DNA from: Epiperipatus broadwayi
Lineage: Eukaryota; Onychophora; Udeonychophora; Euonychophora; Peripatidae
Assembly (NCBI GenBank): GCA_028023455.1
Contig: JAQFVV010006199.1
Span: forward strand, 3,560,646 to 3,624,645
DNA length: 64,000 nucleotides
Reading direction: 5' to 3'
How positions within the stretch are numbered: the stretch's first letter is position 1; each line of letters starts with the position of its first letter. Shown here piece by piece: positions 39,095 to 50,720 of this stretch. A program made the translations under genes and the position numbers. The notes under the pieces were generated by a model that saw nothing but the letters and a program-made list of their open reading frames with translations, was not told where the DNA came from and made no database searches.

Positions 39095-39250
39095 ATGTGT
39101 ACTGATTTATTTCTCATTTTATATATTTCTGTCAATACTTTTTTATTGCAAGTTTTTTTTCTAGTCAATTTTAAGCAATTCAATTATTCTAATACGCTTG
39201 TCTTTTTTCAAAAAGCTTTGGTCCCAAATATACAACTGCATGGTCTACAG
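39095..39250 (-). pseudogene. Helitron/PIF1-type helicase, extreme C-terminus
   Basis: On the minus strand, directly beyond the hAT insertion, DHAVVYLGPKLFEKRQAY is readable. It matches the block that follows motif VI in PIF1-like helicases of Helitrons (consensus DHAVVDLG..IF..GQAYVALSR). The VALSRVRSL part is missing and the frame is broken. It then resumes as IELLKID.KKTCNKKVLTEIYKMR, the usual L-K-L ... C-N ... E-M-x-x-R ending. These enzymes unwind DNA during rolling-circle transposition or act in genome maintenance. The piece joins 41075-41460 across the hAT element. Confidence 0.65.
39243..39250. other. Left 8-bp target-site duplication of hAT element
   Basis: GTCTACAG stands immediately before the left TIR and is repeated exactly at 41075-41082. 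Eight-base duplications are the hallmark of hAT transposons. Confidence 0.9.
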
Positions 39251-41074
39251 CAGTGGTCTTCAACCTTTTCACACCTGTGGACTGGATAAAATAAGGATAA
39301 GATTTCACAGACCAGCAGAAGTTTACAGATAAATTTTTTTAAAGATGTAACCTGCTTAGCCTTAGATAAGCATAATTGTTATAACTGACCAAAACAGCAC
39401 ACTAGTTATTGTGTATTGTAATGGTGTTGCTTATCTTCTCATGCTGAACACAGAAAACAGTACAATAACAATCATTCTCATTAATGTGCTTGCATTTCTA
39501 TGTTTATTATTTCATTGTTAAAACATGCAAGAATAAAATGTTATTCACCTGAATGTTGGGAAATATCATAGCTAGTGTAATTACATGGCAATGATTATGA
39601 TAAATGTAATATCTGTATTTAATGTTAAATATACAAGATGGTTATATATATATATGGAGGTTGTCTTTTGATAGTAGTAAGGGCAAAATAGAAATCACGT
39701 AATTAAAATCACTGTACAGCCAAAAAAAAAAAAAAAAATTCGCCATATTTTAAATCTGAAAAAATAAAATGAAACATGTGAAAGTCTGAAGTTTTGATGT
39801 TATTGTAATTTTTTTTGTGCTGGTGTGTTGAAAGGATCAAAAAATGTAATTAATAGGAAAAGTTTTTTTAAAAAATTGTTTGTTTTTATTTTTAAAAAAA
39901 GGTAACAGAAATTGGTTTTAAAAATAAAAGTTTTAGTATATTAGTGGTATACAAATAAAGCCAAAAAATATATTGCCTTATAGGCCAAAAAAAAAAGTGG
40001 GAGTATTTTTAAATAAAAAAAAAAAGAAAACGAAACTTGAAAAAGTCAAAAGTTTTGATCTTATTTTAATTTGGGGGTGGGGGGTGGTGGATTGAGAAAT
40101 ACTTTGTAAAAGTTAGAGACAGAAATTTTTTGGTTGTTTTTCTTTTTAAAAAAAGGTGATAAAAATTGATTTCAAAAATAAAAGTTAAAGCCAAAAAAGA
40201 TCTTATTTTAATTTGGGGGTGGGTGGGGGTGAGAAATACTTTGACTTCACTGAGACAAAAGTTACTTTTGGTTTGTTTTTATTTTTTAAAAAAGGTAATA
40301 AAAATTGGTTTTAAAAATAAAAGTTTTAGTATATTAGCGGTATACAAATAAAGGCAAAAAAGATATCGCCTTATAGGCCAAAAAAAGTGGCCATATTTTT
40401 AAACAATAAAAAAAAAACCCTGAAACTTGAAAAAGTCAAAAGTTTTGATCTTACTTTATTTTGGGGTAGGGGGGGTGTATTGAGAAATACTTTGTAAAAG
40501 TTAGAGACAGAAGTTATTTTTTGGTTTTTATTTTAAAAAAAAAAGGTAAAAAAAATTGATTTCAAAAATAAAAGTTAAAGCCAAAAAAAAAAAAAAAAAA
40601 ACTAAAAATGAAATATTGTATTAACAGAGGAAGTAGAAAAAATTTAAAAGATAAAAAAAAGTCACCGTATTTTTAAAATTGTGGCCGGTAACATTACATT
40701 TTATTGTTTTAACACATAAACAATGCTGACAAGTGGCTGTGATTGGCTATCAAAAGACAACTGGAGTTTGTATAGTAAAAAACTTTTTTTTTTAAATTTT
40801 GAATTTTTTTAGAAAAATAATAAAAAATTTAATTCTACCCCTCCATAAACATCTGTGATAAATAGAAAAACAAATTAATATATGTATGATTGATTAGATT
40901 TCGTTTTTGTTCTGTTTCTTTTTTTTTAACCTGGTAAAAATGTAATGAAAAAATAAATAAAAACTGTTTATATTAATTAAAAGTTTAAAATCTTATTACT
41001 TTGTTATTATTAACTTTCTTGCCAGCCTCATGCAGCCCAGTGCTGGTCCATCGACCAGTGGTTGAAGACCACTG
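39251..41074. mobile_element. Non-autonomous hAT element (1824 bp)
   Basis: Terminal inverted repeats CAGTGGTCTTCAACC (39251-39265) and GGTTGAAGACCACTG (41060-41074) are perfect over 15 bases. They have the CAGTGGTNNTCAA start typical of Charlie-like hAT elements. A perfect 8-bp duplication GTCTACAG flanks them. The interior has no transposase ORF. Instead it holds diverged direct repeats, A-runs and G-runs such as GGGGGTGGGGGGTGG. It interrupts a helicase remnant whose reading resumes on either side, so the insertion point is certain. The perfect TSD and TIRs argue for a younger age than its host sequence. Confidence 0.92.
39940..40585. repeat. Internal direct repeat of the hAT element, 393-bp period
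   Basis: ATTAGTGGTATACAAATAAAG...CCTTATAGGCC...GAAACTTGAAAAAGTCAAAAGTTTTGATCTTA...GAGAAATACTTTGTAAAAGTTAGAGACAGAA recurs at 40333-40585. Between them a shorter partial unit (40195-40330) repeats the G-rich and GGTAATAAAAATTGG parts. Confidence 0.8.
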
Positions 41075-41460
41075 GTCTACAGTATAATATTGCATTTTAT
41101 ATATTGCAAATGCCCATGAGAATATCATTGGAAGCATTCTTCTTTTAGTTGTTCCATGGCAGAATTTAGCAGGAAATGTATTGCTTTTGGTAGTATCTTA
41201 TATATTCCATGTTTGCCAAAATTAATGCAGACTCTGATGGTATTTCTGACTCATACATCTGTGTTCAACAAAATTGGGATGATATCAGTAATAAATCCAA
41301 TATTTTTATTTACCAATTGTTTTGAAATACCACTATTGTATTGTAGGATAACTTTTGCACTTGCAATGATTTCCAATTCTTTTGGTAAACCTCCAATCTT
41401 ATTGATATGTATTGGAATGACATGCCTCAAAATTGAACCATTTCTATTTTCTCTATATTA
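41075..41460 (-). pseudogene. Helitron/PIF1-type helicase, motifs V-VI region
   Basis: The minus strand reads INKIGGLPKELEIIASAKVI, then QLVNKNIGFITDI, and after a frame change RRMLPMIFSWAFAIYKMQ. These correspond to the LP..L.L..GAKVML..N....GLVNG..G.V block and the Q.PL..AWA.TIHK.QG motif VI of PIF1-like helicases, in the right order. Several key residues are changed (IYKMQ for IHKSQ) and stops are present. The protein is continued across the hAT element by 39095-39250. Whether it was a Helitron RepHel protein or a cellular PIF1 copy cannot be decided, because the N-terminal Rep domain is not in view; the sequence style favours Helitron. Confidence 0.7.
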
Positions 41461-41532
41461 AGTGTTGATTGTAAATTTAATTCTAGCTTCAATCAAATCC
41501 TTCTATTGAAACAAACTATGTAAACAAATATA
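41395..41532. repeat. Left copy of ~120-bp direct repeat flanking a LINE fragment
   Basis: CTCAAAATTGAACCATTTCTATTTTCTCTATATTAAGTG...TTAATTCTAGCTTCAATCAAATCC...AAACAAATATATA matches 42650-42770 at roughly 80% by eye. It lies partly within the helicase remnant. Confidence 0.6.
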
Positions 41533-41534
41533 TA

Positions 41535-42650
41535 CCCACTGCCCTTATGCAGGCATTGCTTAAAACATTGGATTTTTTTGAACATCTTTTAAATCTGATA
41601 TCAAAATATTTGAAATTTTGTCTGCACACTGCTCTGTATTTCTGAAAATAATTACCTTAATTAAAATATGTCTGATGTGATGTGATGTACTGTAGTTTCT
41701 CCTTATATGAAGTCAAGAATCTCTTAGCAATTATGCCCAGAGAAACTTGTTAGCTACTTTATTTTACATTCTCCAGTCTAAGTTTTCCCATATTCAGCTC
41801 CATCCCATTTCTGCAACATAATCTTTGTCAACTCTATGGCCTTTATATTTAAATCCCCCTTATCTTTTCTCAAACCCAACATAAAAACCAATAATCCACT
41901 TTTTGTATAATCACTTTTTTCATATTTATTCTTCCATAACTTCATTATATGTACCCTTTCTGTTTTCAAGCATTTACATTCAATTAACAGATACCTAATA
42001 TTTTCTATTCCTTCCTTACAAAATTTAGACTAAATCACCATATTTTTCCATTTACCCATATATTCTCTTGTTGCTAAAGATCCCATTCGAGCCTTAAACA
42101 ATAAACTTATCATATATTAACTCACACCTAATATTCTGTTTATTTGTATATATATTTAAACTCTTTTTATTCTCCATACTAATTCTCCACCTCTCTAACT
42201 CTCTATTCTTTATTAATAAAACTATTCTTTTATCTCATTCCTTACCACTATAACATTCAACAATCCTCCTAACACAATTATCCCATCTTTTGTATAAATA
42301 TACTGATATAAATTCTTTATCCAAATCTTTTGCATACTGCAGTACCTTTCTCATCCATCTTGTTGCTTGCCCTTTACTCATAACCTAATTAAATACTATT
42401 TTGTTTATTTTTTTTATTATCCATAAACTGCAATCTACTAAACATTTTCATTTTACTTTTTACATCTCTCATAAAAAAACTTGACTATCCCATTTCTCCT
42501 TGAATTGCCTCCCTTGCTGTCCATACATCTGCATCCAAGGCATGTCTTCCTACTTCCCTTTGAACTTTTTTAAAGTAATTTAATACCCCTTTACTGACAC
42601 ATAATGCATCATTACCATATGTTAACCCTGCTACTGCTTTTCAAGATATG
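41535..42650 (-). pseudogene. LINE (non-LTR retrotransposon) C-terminal fragment
   Basis: Minus-strand blocks appear in the order expected after the RT core of many LINEs: EVGRHALDADVWTAREAIQG (about 42540), RWISMENKKSLNIY (about 42160), LLFKARMGSLATREYMGKW (about 42080), and then FCKEGIENIRYLLIECKCLK with the C...H/L..EC zinc-knuckle-like spacing. The end, IKAIELTKIMLQKWDGAEYG, is at about 41800. Frameshifts and stops separate the blocks. The fragment would be the 3' part of a target-primed retroelement, with its RT catalytic core and endonuclease lost by 5' truncation. Similar 120-base direct repeats flank it. Confidence 0.6.
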
Positions 42651-42770
42651 TCACAAAATTGAAACAATTTTATTTTCTCTAAATATATTAAATATCAATT
42701 TTAAAATTTAATTCTAGTTTCAATCAAGTCCTTTAATTGAAAAAAAAAAACTACAAAAACAAATATATAT
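42650..42770. repeat. Right copy of ~120-bp direct repeat flanking the LINE fragment
   Basis: CACAAAATTGAAACAATTTTATTTTCTCTAAATATATTAAA...TTAATTCTAGTTTCAATCAAGTCC...AAACAAATATATA. It ends six bases before the 3' LTR of the next element. Confidence 0.6.
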
Positions 42771-42776
42771 GTATAT

Positions 42777-44971
42777 TATACTGGCAAAATAAATAAAAAT
42801 GCTTTAACAAGCCTTATGTAGTGTTAAAACTATAGTAAATCAGGTTTGAATCCAAACCAATAAATATATACAATAAATATAAGATATATCTCTAAGGATA
42901 AATGTAGAAATAAGCCACTACATAGATCTGTAGTCTTTTAAATACTGTATAACACAGCAAAATTAATTCAATAATAGAAATGATGATGATGGTTTTTATT
43001 ATACTAATCATTAAAGTATTTTGTTTGTTTTAGGTTTCTATTTGAAGAAACTCTAGGCAGTAAATCTTCTCAAAAAGATAAATGTTTATTTAGAATTATT
43101 TAAGATAACCATCATGATTTACCAATCTTTATCATAATACCCCTGCATATCCTTCAGTGGTTTGCATATTCTCAGAGCTGTGGATATTTTTATAAACTAG
43201 CATATATATGTGTTAAAGTTATAACATTTAATCTTATGAAAACGAATAAATGAATTAATAAATAATAAAATAATCATTTATTAACAAAATAAAATGAAGG
43301 TGGTTTGATCATAACTAGATAAAGCAAATTTCAAATGTAAATTTCAGTCGTGAATACAATTATTAAGATTGTTTTAATAAAATAGTTCATATATTTTATT
43401 CTTTTTCCATTTAGTAACTTTATTTACAGATATAAAGTAAAACATAAAATCATTAATAGTTCATCTGTTTCAGTTCTTACTTTTAATAACTTCTGACATG
43501 CATTTATATATATATGAAGTGAAATACAGATCCTCACCCAATATGCTTTCAATTTGAGTCTCTACTTGTAATTCACATGTAAAATATGGAATTTCCATTA
43601 CACAATATTAAATTTCTTTTAATCTATGTAAATTTAGACTTTTTTTCCATATTATAAAAAGGAATAGCTTAATCTTTTAATTCCTTAATATCTCGCCATT
43701 CATCAATCTTTAGCGCGATCCTTCTAGGTTTTAGATATATTTTCTTCTCTGCAATTACAGTCAGTGTTTTTATAATTTTCAGGAAATGTAACATTCTTTT
43801 TTTCACACATTGGACATGTAAATTATTTTTGTATTAGCATAGTACATATCAAATACATGTAAGCTTTCAGCAATTTATCTGCATAATGTGGTTCTTTCCT
43901 CTTTCAGGCAGATTCTAACAGATGATAATATAATTCACATAGGTGTCATTTCTTGGACTGGGTTGCATGTTTAGAGTTTTCAACTGATATGTTACTTGTT
44001 CTTGCCTAGCCTTTCATGGTAAAAGATTTCCTAATATATAGTAAAACATTCTCATAGTTTCTATTATAAGCTTGTAATTTCAATTAGCAGCAAGGTAAAT
44101 TCTTCTCTGTACAGCACACTTCCACTATTTAAACTTACATTTTGCAGCTTAGAATTCCATCATTCCATATTGGAACAAGGTTGATTGCTGAATGTCTCTC
44201 TGCTTACTGTCTGCTTTATCATCCATTATCTTCTTTGTTACCTGCAGCACCTTCCATGATGACGACTAGTTTATTATCTCAAACCCCAATTAAAAATATT
44301 CTTTTGTCTTTCTTTAACAAAAGTAAGAAATAGTGATTTGCTTTCTTTACCTAATACAGATTGCTTTCTTTTCTTTACTTAATACAGATTACAAAAGATA
44401 AAATTCTTTGTCAAGTTTTACTATTTTATTTACAATAACTACCTCCTTTCTCATTTTCAACTCCAACCAACTCAGCCTTTTAGATTAGGCAATTTTAAAC
44501 TTACGCTTATATAAAACACGTTAACCACGTAAAACAAGTTCTGAGTATCTCACAAACTATACAAACTTTCTTCAATTTACCCAACCACATAAGTGATATA
44601 ACAGCAAGTGTTCACATAATACATTCTAGCCAAAAAAAAACCAGAACATTAATATAATCATATTAGTGTACAATTTTTTTTCATCAAGAAGTAACTATTA
44701 TATATTATGAATAAATTTATTATTGAAATGAATAAAAAAATATTGTTAATTCATAATTCCTGCCTGGATTCGAATGTACCCTACTATTTTCTACAATAAG
44801 ATTTTATTTTCAACACAATTTAATATAGGTAAAACTAAAAAAAATCCTAAAATGCTCTTTTATTTACGAACTGCATATTTTTTAAATATCTATCTTACAT
44901 ATTTATGTGTAAGTGCACACACATATGTTATTCTTCAAATCTAATTATGTAGCATTTACACTGCTGCTACT
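42777..44971 (-). repeat. 3' LTR of the Ty3/gypsy-type element
   Basis: It begins TATACTGGCAAAATAAATAAAAATG and ends CACTGCTGCTAC, in parallel with 50721-52730. Shared blocks include CACTACATAGATCTGTAG, GCAAAATTAATTCAA and TTGAGT(C/T)TCTACTTGTAATT. The adjoining interior reads AAAGGAAGGAAATATATAAACC in sense direction, a possible polypurine tract. Confidence 0.8.
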
Positions 44972-45408
44972 AGGTTTATATATTTCCTTCCTTTAGAAGG
45001 AGACCATGAAATAGTGGAACTTTCTATTTCTCATTTTTATATTAACACTCCATTATTTTAAGTGGATTTATTTTTATCTGTATTATATATTAGACATCTC
45101 TAGATAAAAATTTTAATATCTATATCATTCTTGCTTTCTTGCAAACTGGAAATCTCATTTTAATTTTCCATTTTAAGTGTCTCTCTTGCTTTCTCACAAG
45201 CTGGTATTTTCTCTTTTTAATTTGTCTTAATACTTTTAATATTCATTTCCCATCCTATATAGTTTTAGAATATGAGCATGACATAACCCTTTTGTGTTTT
45301 TATCATCTCAGACTAAAAAATGTTTTCACCATGCTTATTTACAATTTTATAGGGTTTTTCATACATAATTTAAGATGTGTTATTCAGGTAGACTGACATT
45401 AAATGCTT

Positions 45409-46180
45409 TCATAAACATTCACCTTTAAAAGGGTAAGGGTTTTGATTCTGTCTATACTTTTTATTTTCTCCTTGATTACCTATTCTTTTGTATGCCTTGT
45501 CTTGATCTACTTCCTTATTAGTATACTCTGGTATTACATATTGATGCTCCTTTGTCAAATGAAGGTGGGTAGGGGTCAAATCCCATGATTTATTCAAAGT
45601 CCAATTAATGTAATTTACCTCTGTTTTTATTTGATTAACCCAACCACAATGGTTTTATGGACATAAACTTTAAGTAATCTTCCCAGTTCTCTCAAAACTC
45701 TCTAGCATAGGTTCTACTGAGGGTTGTGGTTGGAAGTCAATATATATTTAATATTCCATAATATCAATGTTTCATGCTGTGGATATAAATGGGGTTCCAT
45801 GGCCTGTTAGGATATTTTCAGGTTTTTCAATTATAGGAATATGTTGCTTTACATAGCCTTAATAGTGTTTCTTGCATTAGCTTGAGTAATAGGGTATGAA
45901 GCTATATATTTTGAAAAGATATCATATAGGACCACCAAATGCCAAATTTTTCAAAATGCTGGCAACAGACTATAATAAACCACATACAGAATTTCATTAG
46001 ACTATTAAAGTAAAATTGAATATAGTGTCCCTGCATGATATCTATTACAATGTTTAGTTTGAAGGCACACTTCACAATTGCTTAACACAGATAATATATG
46101 GCAATACATTTTTGGCCTGTAAAATAACTTTCATAAATATTCTATCTTGTGAGGGCCAAAGTGTCTATATAATCTGTGCA
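45409..46180 (-). pseudogene. Integrase remnant
   Basis: The minus strand reads ENILTGHGTPFISTA, matching the LTDHGTQFTS region with the second catalytic Asp already lost (GHGTPF). QPQPSVEPMLESFERTGKI then matches the HP..N..ER.......R segment, and HCGWVNQIKTEVNYINWTLN the W.......E..LN segment that follows. The part beyond (45409-45597) is the C-terminal tail with PTHLHLTKEHQYVIPEY. Frames change and stops intervene. The enzyme would insert element cDNA into the host genome; this copy cannot. Confidence 0.65.
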
Positions 46181-46299
46181 CATAATTAACTAAATCTTTT
46201 TTAATCTCAAAAGGGATTATAATTCTTCATATATTTTCTTTAACTTAGTACTCCAAAAGTTCATTTTTAATCCAGTATCTAAATGGTGACCTTTTTTTT

Positions 46300-46740
46300 T
46301 TGATGATGATATTTTGCTGTATCAGATCTCATCTCCAGGAGGTCAATTATATCTTTCTTTCAGTTTATCATCCTTTCTTTATATTTGAACCAAGATCTTT
46401 AAGATATCCTCACTGATTTCATTTATTTCTAGATTAAAAGTTGCTATGTATATGTCATTGGCACTTAAATGCTGCTGTATGACTTGAAATGGATTTTGAT
46501 TGAGAATATTAGTTATAATATTGCCTGATCCCTTACAGTATTGAACTGAATACTAAAATTCTTGAAAAAACAGTCTCCACTGTACTAATTAACTATTGAT
46601 TAGATAACTATGATTCAAGAATTCAAGGCTCTTATGGTCTGTGATCACAATAACCTCAGATCCCAAAAGGGAATTTTTTTAAATTTTTGGAAAGTCATAT
46701 TGCTGCTATGGCTTCTTTTTCTGTGACAGTATAATTCAAC
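46300..46740 (-). pseudogene. RNase H remnant of the retrotransposon
   Basis: GSEVIVITDHKSLEFLNH (46600-46662) is the TDHK.L.FL motif of gypsy RNase H. It is followed by VQWRLFFQEF and then YCKGSGNIITNILNQNPF, the Y..GK.N..AD.LSR.P ending. It lies between RT and integrase, as expected. Stops are present. Confidence 0.65.
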
Positions 46741-47152
46741 TCTGGATCTCTTTATAGCCTACTCAAGAAATAAAGAATTCCTGGTTGGTTGTTCTCTTGT
46801 ATTTGGAAAAGATTAGCCCTAGTTTATAGCTACTTCTAGTGCTATGGACATAAAAGGATTATCAAAATTCAGGTAAGACAGCATAACTGTATCAATAAAT
46901 TACATCTTAATTTTTACCAAATCTTGATCATGTTGGGATGACCATCTTCAAGTTATGTTCTTTTTTAATAATTGCATAGACAGCATCTCCAAGGCTAAAT
47001 TTTAATAAAATCTGTGATAAGAGTTACACAGGCCTAAGAAGGATATTATTTGTTTGCAAATTCTTGTCGTTTCAAAATTTTGAATGACCATTATTTTATC
47101 AGGATGTGGTGTTATGTAGTATTTTTTTATTATGTAGTCTAAAAATTCTAGT

Positions 47153-47455
47153 TCAGTAGTCATCAAAGTATTTTTCAGTATTAATTTGAATGCCTTTATT
47201 TTTACTTTTCTTAAAGAAGAGTTCTAGGTGCATTAAATGTTGTGAATCTGAAGATGCAACCACTACATTGTCTACATATAAAGCAATTATGGATTTAACT
47301 TCATCAGACAAGATTTGATTCAAGTATTTTAATAAACCCACTCTACTATTATTTATTAATCCAAATGGAATACCTTGAAGTTAATAAAAAAAGCCACCAT
47401 ATCAAAATGCTGTATACTTTTGATCATCTTGACGGAGTGCAATCTGCCAGTAGCA
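47153..47455 (-). pseudogene. Reverse transcriptase core remnant
   Basis: In one minus-strand frame YWQIALRQDDQKYTAF, GIPFGLINNSRVGLLKYLNQIL and IIALYVDNVVVASSDSQHLMHLELFFKK follow each other, with two stops. These are the G-Y-W-Q, PFGL and Y-x-D-D blocks of Ty3/gypsy RT. The catalytic YVDD is changed to YVDN, so the copy is inactive. The fingers region upstream is displaced by the tandem duplication at 47494-48497. Confidence 0.8.
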
Positions 47456-47493
47456 TGATGGAAGCTAAAATGTGGTGAAGACTTGATGATCTG

Positions 47494-48497
47494 AAAATTT
47501 AATAAGTAAATCATGAAATATTCCTCTCCATAATCTTAATTTTATTCAATTGCTTGGAATCAAAGCATGATCTCACTGACCCATCTTTCTTTCTTACAAC
47601 TAATGGGTTTTATATATTATGATGAGCATTTAGCCACTATTCTCCAATACATCATTTGTTATAATTGTTTTCTACTTCATCTTTATATTGATGGGGAATA
47701 GGGAATGATCTAGCATGATGTGATTGGTTCTCCATGACTTTAATATGATGCACATACGAAATAATACTTGGTATCTCACCAAATATTTCATTATATTGAC
47801 CCAATAATTTATATAGTCTATCTTACCCTGATCTTTGGGCCAATTCTCCCATATTGGTACACCTTATCATATCTTGAAGATCTTTCATGCATTTTAGATA
47901 ACTGATTTCATTAGAAAAGTATAATTTTGCAAATGCAAAATCAAAATTTTCTGTGTATTGTCATGTGACTCTTTGTATAATCCAGTGTGCAATTAAAATT
48001 TAATAAGTAAATCATAAATAAGTGGTAAAATATTCCTCTCCATAATCTTAATTTTATTCAATTACTTGGAATAAAAGCATGATCTCACTGACCCATCTTT
48101 CTTCCTTACAACTAATGGGTTTTATATATTATGATGAGCATTTGGCCACTAGTCTCCAATACATCATTTGTTATAATTGTTTTCTACTTCATCTTTATAT
48201 TGATGGGGAATAGGGAATGATCTAGCATGATGTGATTGGTTCTCCATGACTTTAATATGATGCACATACGAAATAATACTTGGTATCTCACCAAATATTT
48301 CATTATATTGACCCAATAATTAGTCTATCTTACCCTGATCTTTGGGCCAATTCTCCCATATTGGTACACCTTATCATATCTTGAAGATCTTTCATGCATT
48401 TTAGATAACTGATTTCATTAGAAAAGTATAATTTTGCAAATGCAAAATCAAAATTTTCTGTGTATTGTCATGTGACTCTTTGTATAATCCAGTGTGC
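47494..48497. repeat. 501-bp tandem duplication in the RT N-terminal region
   Basis: 47494-47994 and 47995-48497 are nearly identical, starting AAAATTTAATAAGTAAATCAT and ending CAGTGTGCAATTAAA. A small insertion (AAGTGGTAA) and a six-base deletion distinguish the second copy. On the minus strand each encodes the NPLVVRKKDGSV-type block of RT fingers. The copies are much more alike than the two LTRs, so the duplication happened after insertion. Confidence 0.92.
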
Positions 48498-48661
48498 AAT
48501 TAAACTACTGCATAAAATCTGAGTCCAGTACTACATCATAAATCAATACTTTAGTAACAAAAACATATTATAAAATCATTTGCTTTATTTTAATATTGGT
48601 ACATATTTGTTTTGAGACTAGCTGTACTTTTTTTTGTTATCCAACATTACTTCTATAGACT

Positions 48662-48868
48662 TTATTGTGAGGACTGTATAAGAGGGTTAACAGCCATTAT
48701 AAATTTATATAACTCTTCAGAGATCACAGATATCTGGCTTCTGGAATTAATAAATGCATTGGCATCCATTATGTTAATGTTAATGTCTATTTTAGGGCAC
48801 CCCTGCATTGCATATTGAGGTACATTGTCTTCCCATTCACAAGTCATATTTGCTAATGAATCCACCAA
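48662..48868 (-). pseudogene. Retropepsin-like protease remnant
   Basis: CPKIDININIMDANAFINSR is followed by SQISVISEELYKFI. This matches the P-x-x-x-V-x-I-N-x-x...ALIDSGSQIS-x-IS-E-x-L-Y pattern of gypsy proteases. The catalytic D-S-G is replaced by N-S-R. It lies upstream of RT in sense direction and downstream of gag. Confidence 0.65.
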
Positions 48869-49596
48869 TTCTTTTTATTTTTTCATGTTCCCTGCTTTCA
48901 TATTCTGCCCTCAATATGAGAGACATTCTAACAAGATCATTGCATGTTTGACTACCTCTTTCTTTGATATCACTTTCCATATTTAGTGGATATTTTACTA
49001 GTATTTGGAATAAGAGGTGAGGCTGATGTTTGTTTAATGAGAGACTCCCTTCATGGATTAGTCTGATTCCTAGAATGATGTATCACACGCATTCTCTTAT
49101 CATTATAAGAGCTTCTCTTATTTCTCTGCCACTATCTATAGGATCAATATCTTTGGTTATGCTTGATGTTGTGCAACCAATAGATGTATCACCCCTTCTA
49201 AATAACTTCTGGCCTAAAGTAGTCAGCTTGTTTTATTCACCCTGATTTGGTAAGTTATTTCTAGTGGATTTGAAAACTCTGCAACTTATTTAATGGTTTT
49301 TTAATTTGTTCTCATAACTATATGATCCACCTGAAATGGTAAATTCTATCAGATTATCCTTATTATCTGGATTTCTGTCATGCCACATGCCAATAAAGTT
49401 TGTAATTTTGACACTTAACATCTAAAAACTGGGTATTTGTTTCACTCCCTTTAATATAGAATCTTTCTTGCATAATCTGGAATCTAATGGCATCTTTCTG
49501 GTTGACCATGCAGAAGTTACTTATAATCTAAATCCTGTATCAGAGTAAAGGTTAGCTTTTTTATTAAAGAGTTACACCATTCTTTGGGAAGTCCAT

Positions 49597-50640
49597 TCAA
49601 ATGGTTGTAAGCAATAACAACTTCTTTCTTTCTATAAGCTGGTTTAACTTGAAATAGTATGTCAGAATATCAGGGTATTCCATAAGTGTCTCTCCTGCCT
49701 CATCTCTGAAAGTCTGAATCTTTAGAAATTGGTTAATACAATTGATATTTTCATGATATCTATATAGCACTTTAACCATTCTATTATCATGACTTTCTCT
49801 TGGTCTCATGTATGCTTAATGAGATTTGCTTTTTTAAATTCTTTTATTGTCGCAATGAACCATTTTTTGTTTCTTTCTTCAATTTAGTGTAGTCAGCCTC
49901 AATGTCCTTCATTGTGACAACTACCTCTTTCTGCATTTTTTGGATCATTTGTTGGGTGTTGATGAGTTCTTTTTTAATGAAGATCCTTAAATTTGAAATA
50001 TACCTATCATCTTCTCATCATTCAGTTTCAGTTTTTCAATCTCTGAGATTCTTTCATCTCTTTATGCATTTCTTCAATTTCTTTTATCCCTGTTGTTCAG
50101 TTTTTCATTAGGTTTTTGGTGGATGTCTTCAAATTTTTTTATCTCTAAAATCCAGTTTTTCTTTGAAATTCTGAATGCATTTCTTCATTTTTTAGTCATC
50201 ATTCCTTGAATTTTAATTTCATAAATGTAAACAATATTTCTATAATAAATGTGGCTGGTTTATCATCTCCATGTATTTGTAGTCTGCATTTTTATTGAAC
50301 AACTAACTCTGCATCTATTGTACTGTTTCTGATTTTGATAAATCCATATTTATTTGAGCCTCACTCTTTTTCTTTTTTAGGCAAGTTATCATAAGTATTT
50401 ATATATAAATGTTTTTTAAAACTTTTGATTAACTATCCTTTCTTTAATTTGTATATTTGCACAGATTTCTCTTTTTTCTCTATTATATCATAAACTAGTA
50501 GCACATCAGTCTCAGTATCAGCATATCTTTCAGCATAACATTATCAACATCTGCCTTTATATTTCTATTGCTGTTTATACTTTCTGGCTAAAAAAAACAT
50601 TTTCATCCGTATACTTATATTATACACAGTCATATTCTAG
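49597..50640 (-). pseudogene. Gag remnant with long coiled coil
   Basis: Minus-strand blocks rich in Lys, Glu and Gln appear in several frames: KCIQNFKEKLDFRDKKI, KELINTQQMIQKMQKEVVV and MKDIEADYTKLKKETKN. Then comes a helical segment (49597-49809) with HENINCINQFLKIQTFRDEAG and YPDILTYYFKLNQLIERKK. The position before the protease and after the 5' LTR identifies it as Gag. No zinc knuckle is seen. The coiled-coil style resembles the ORFs at 4114 and 55616. Confidence 0.5.
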
Positions 50641-50720
50641 TATTTTTTTTCATACCTTAACTTCATTTAAGTATAAGAAAGGGTATGTTTAGGTCATTAA
50701 CACATTGACAATGCCATTTA

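Noticed and set aside
39095-41461. Plus-strand ORFs at 39095-39289 and 41156-41461 (64 and 101 codons)
   Set aside because: The minus strand of both carries helicase motifs; the plus ORFs are shadows.
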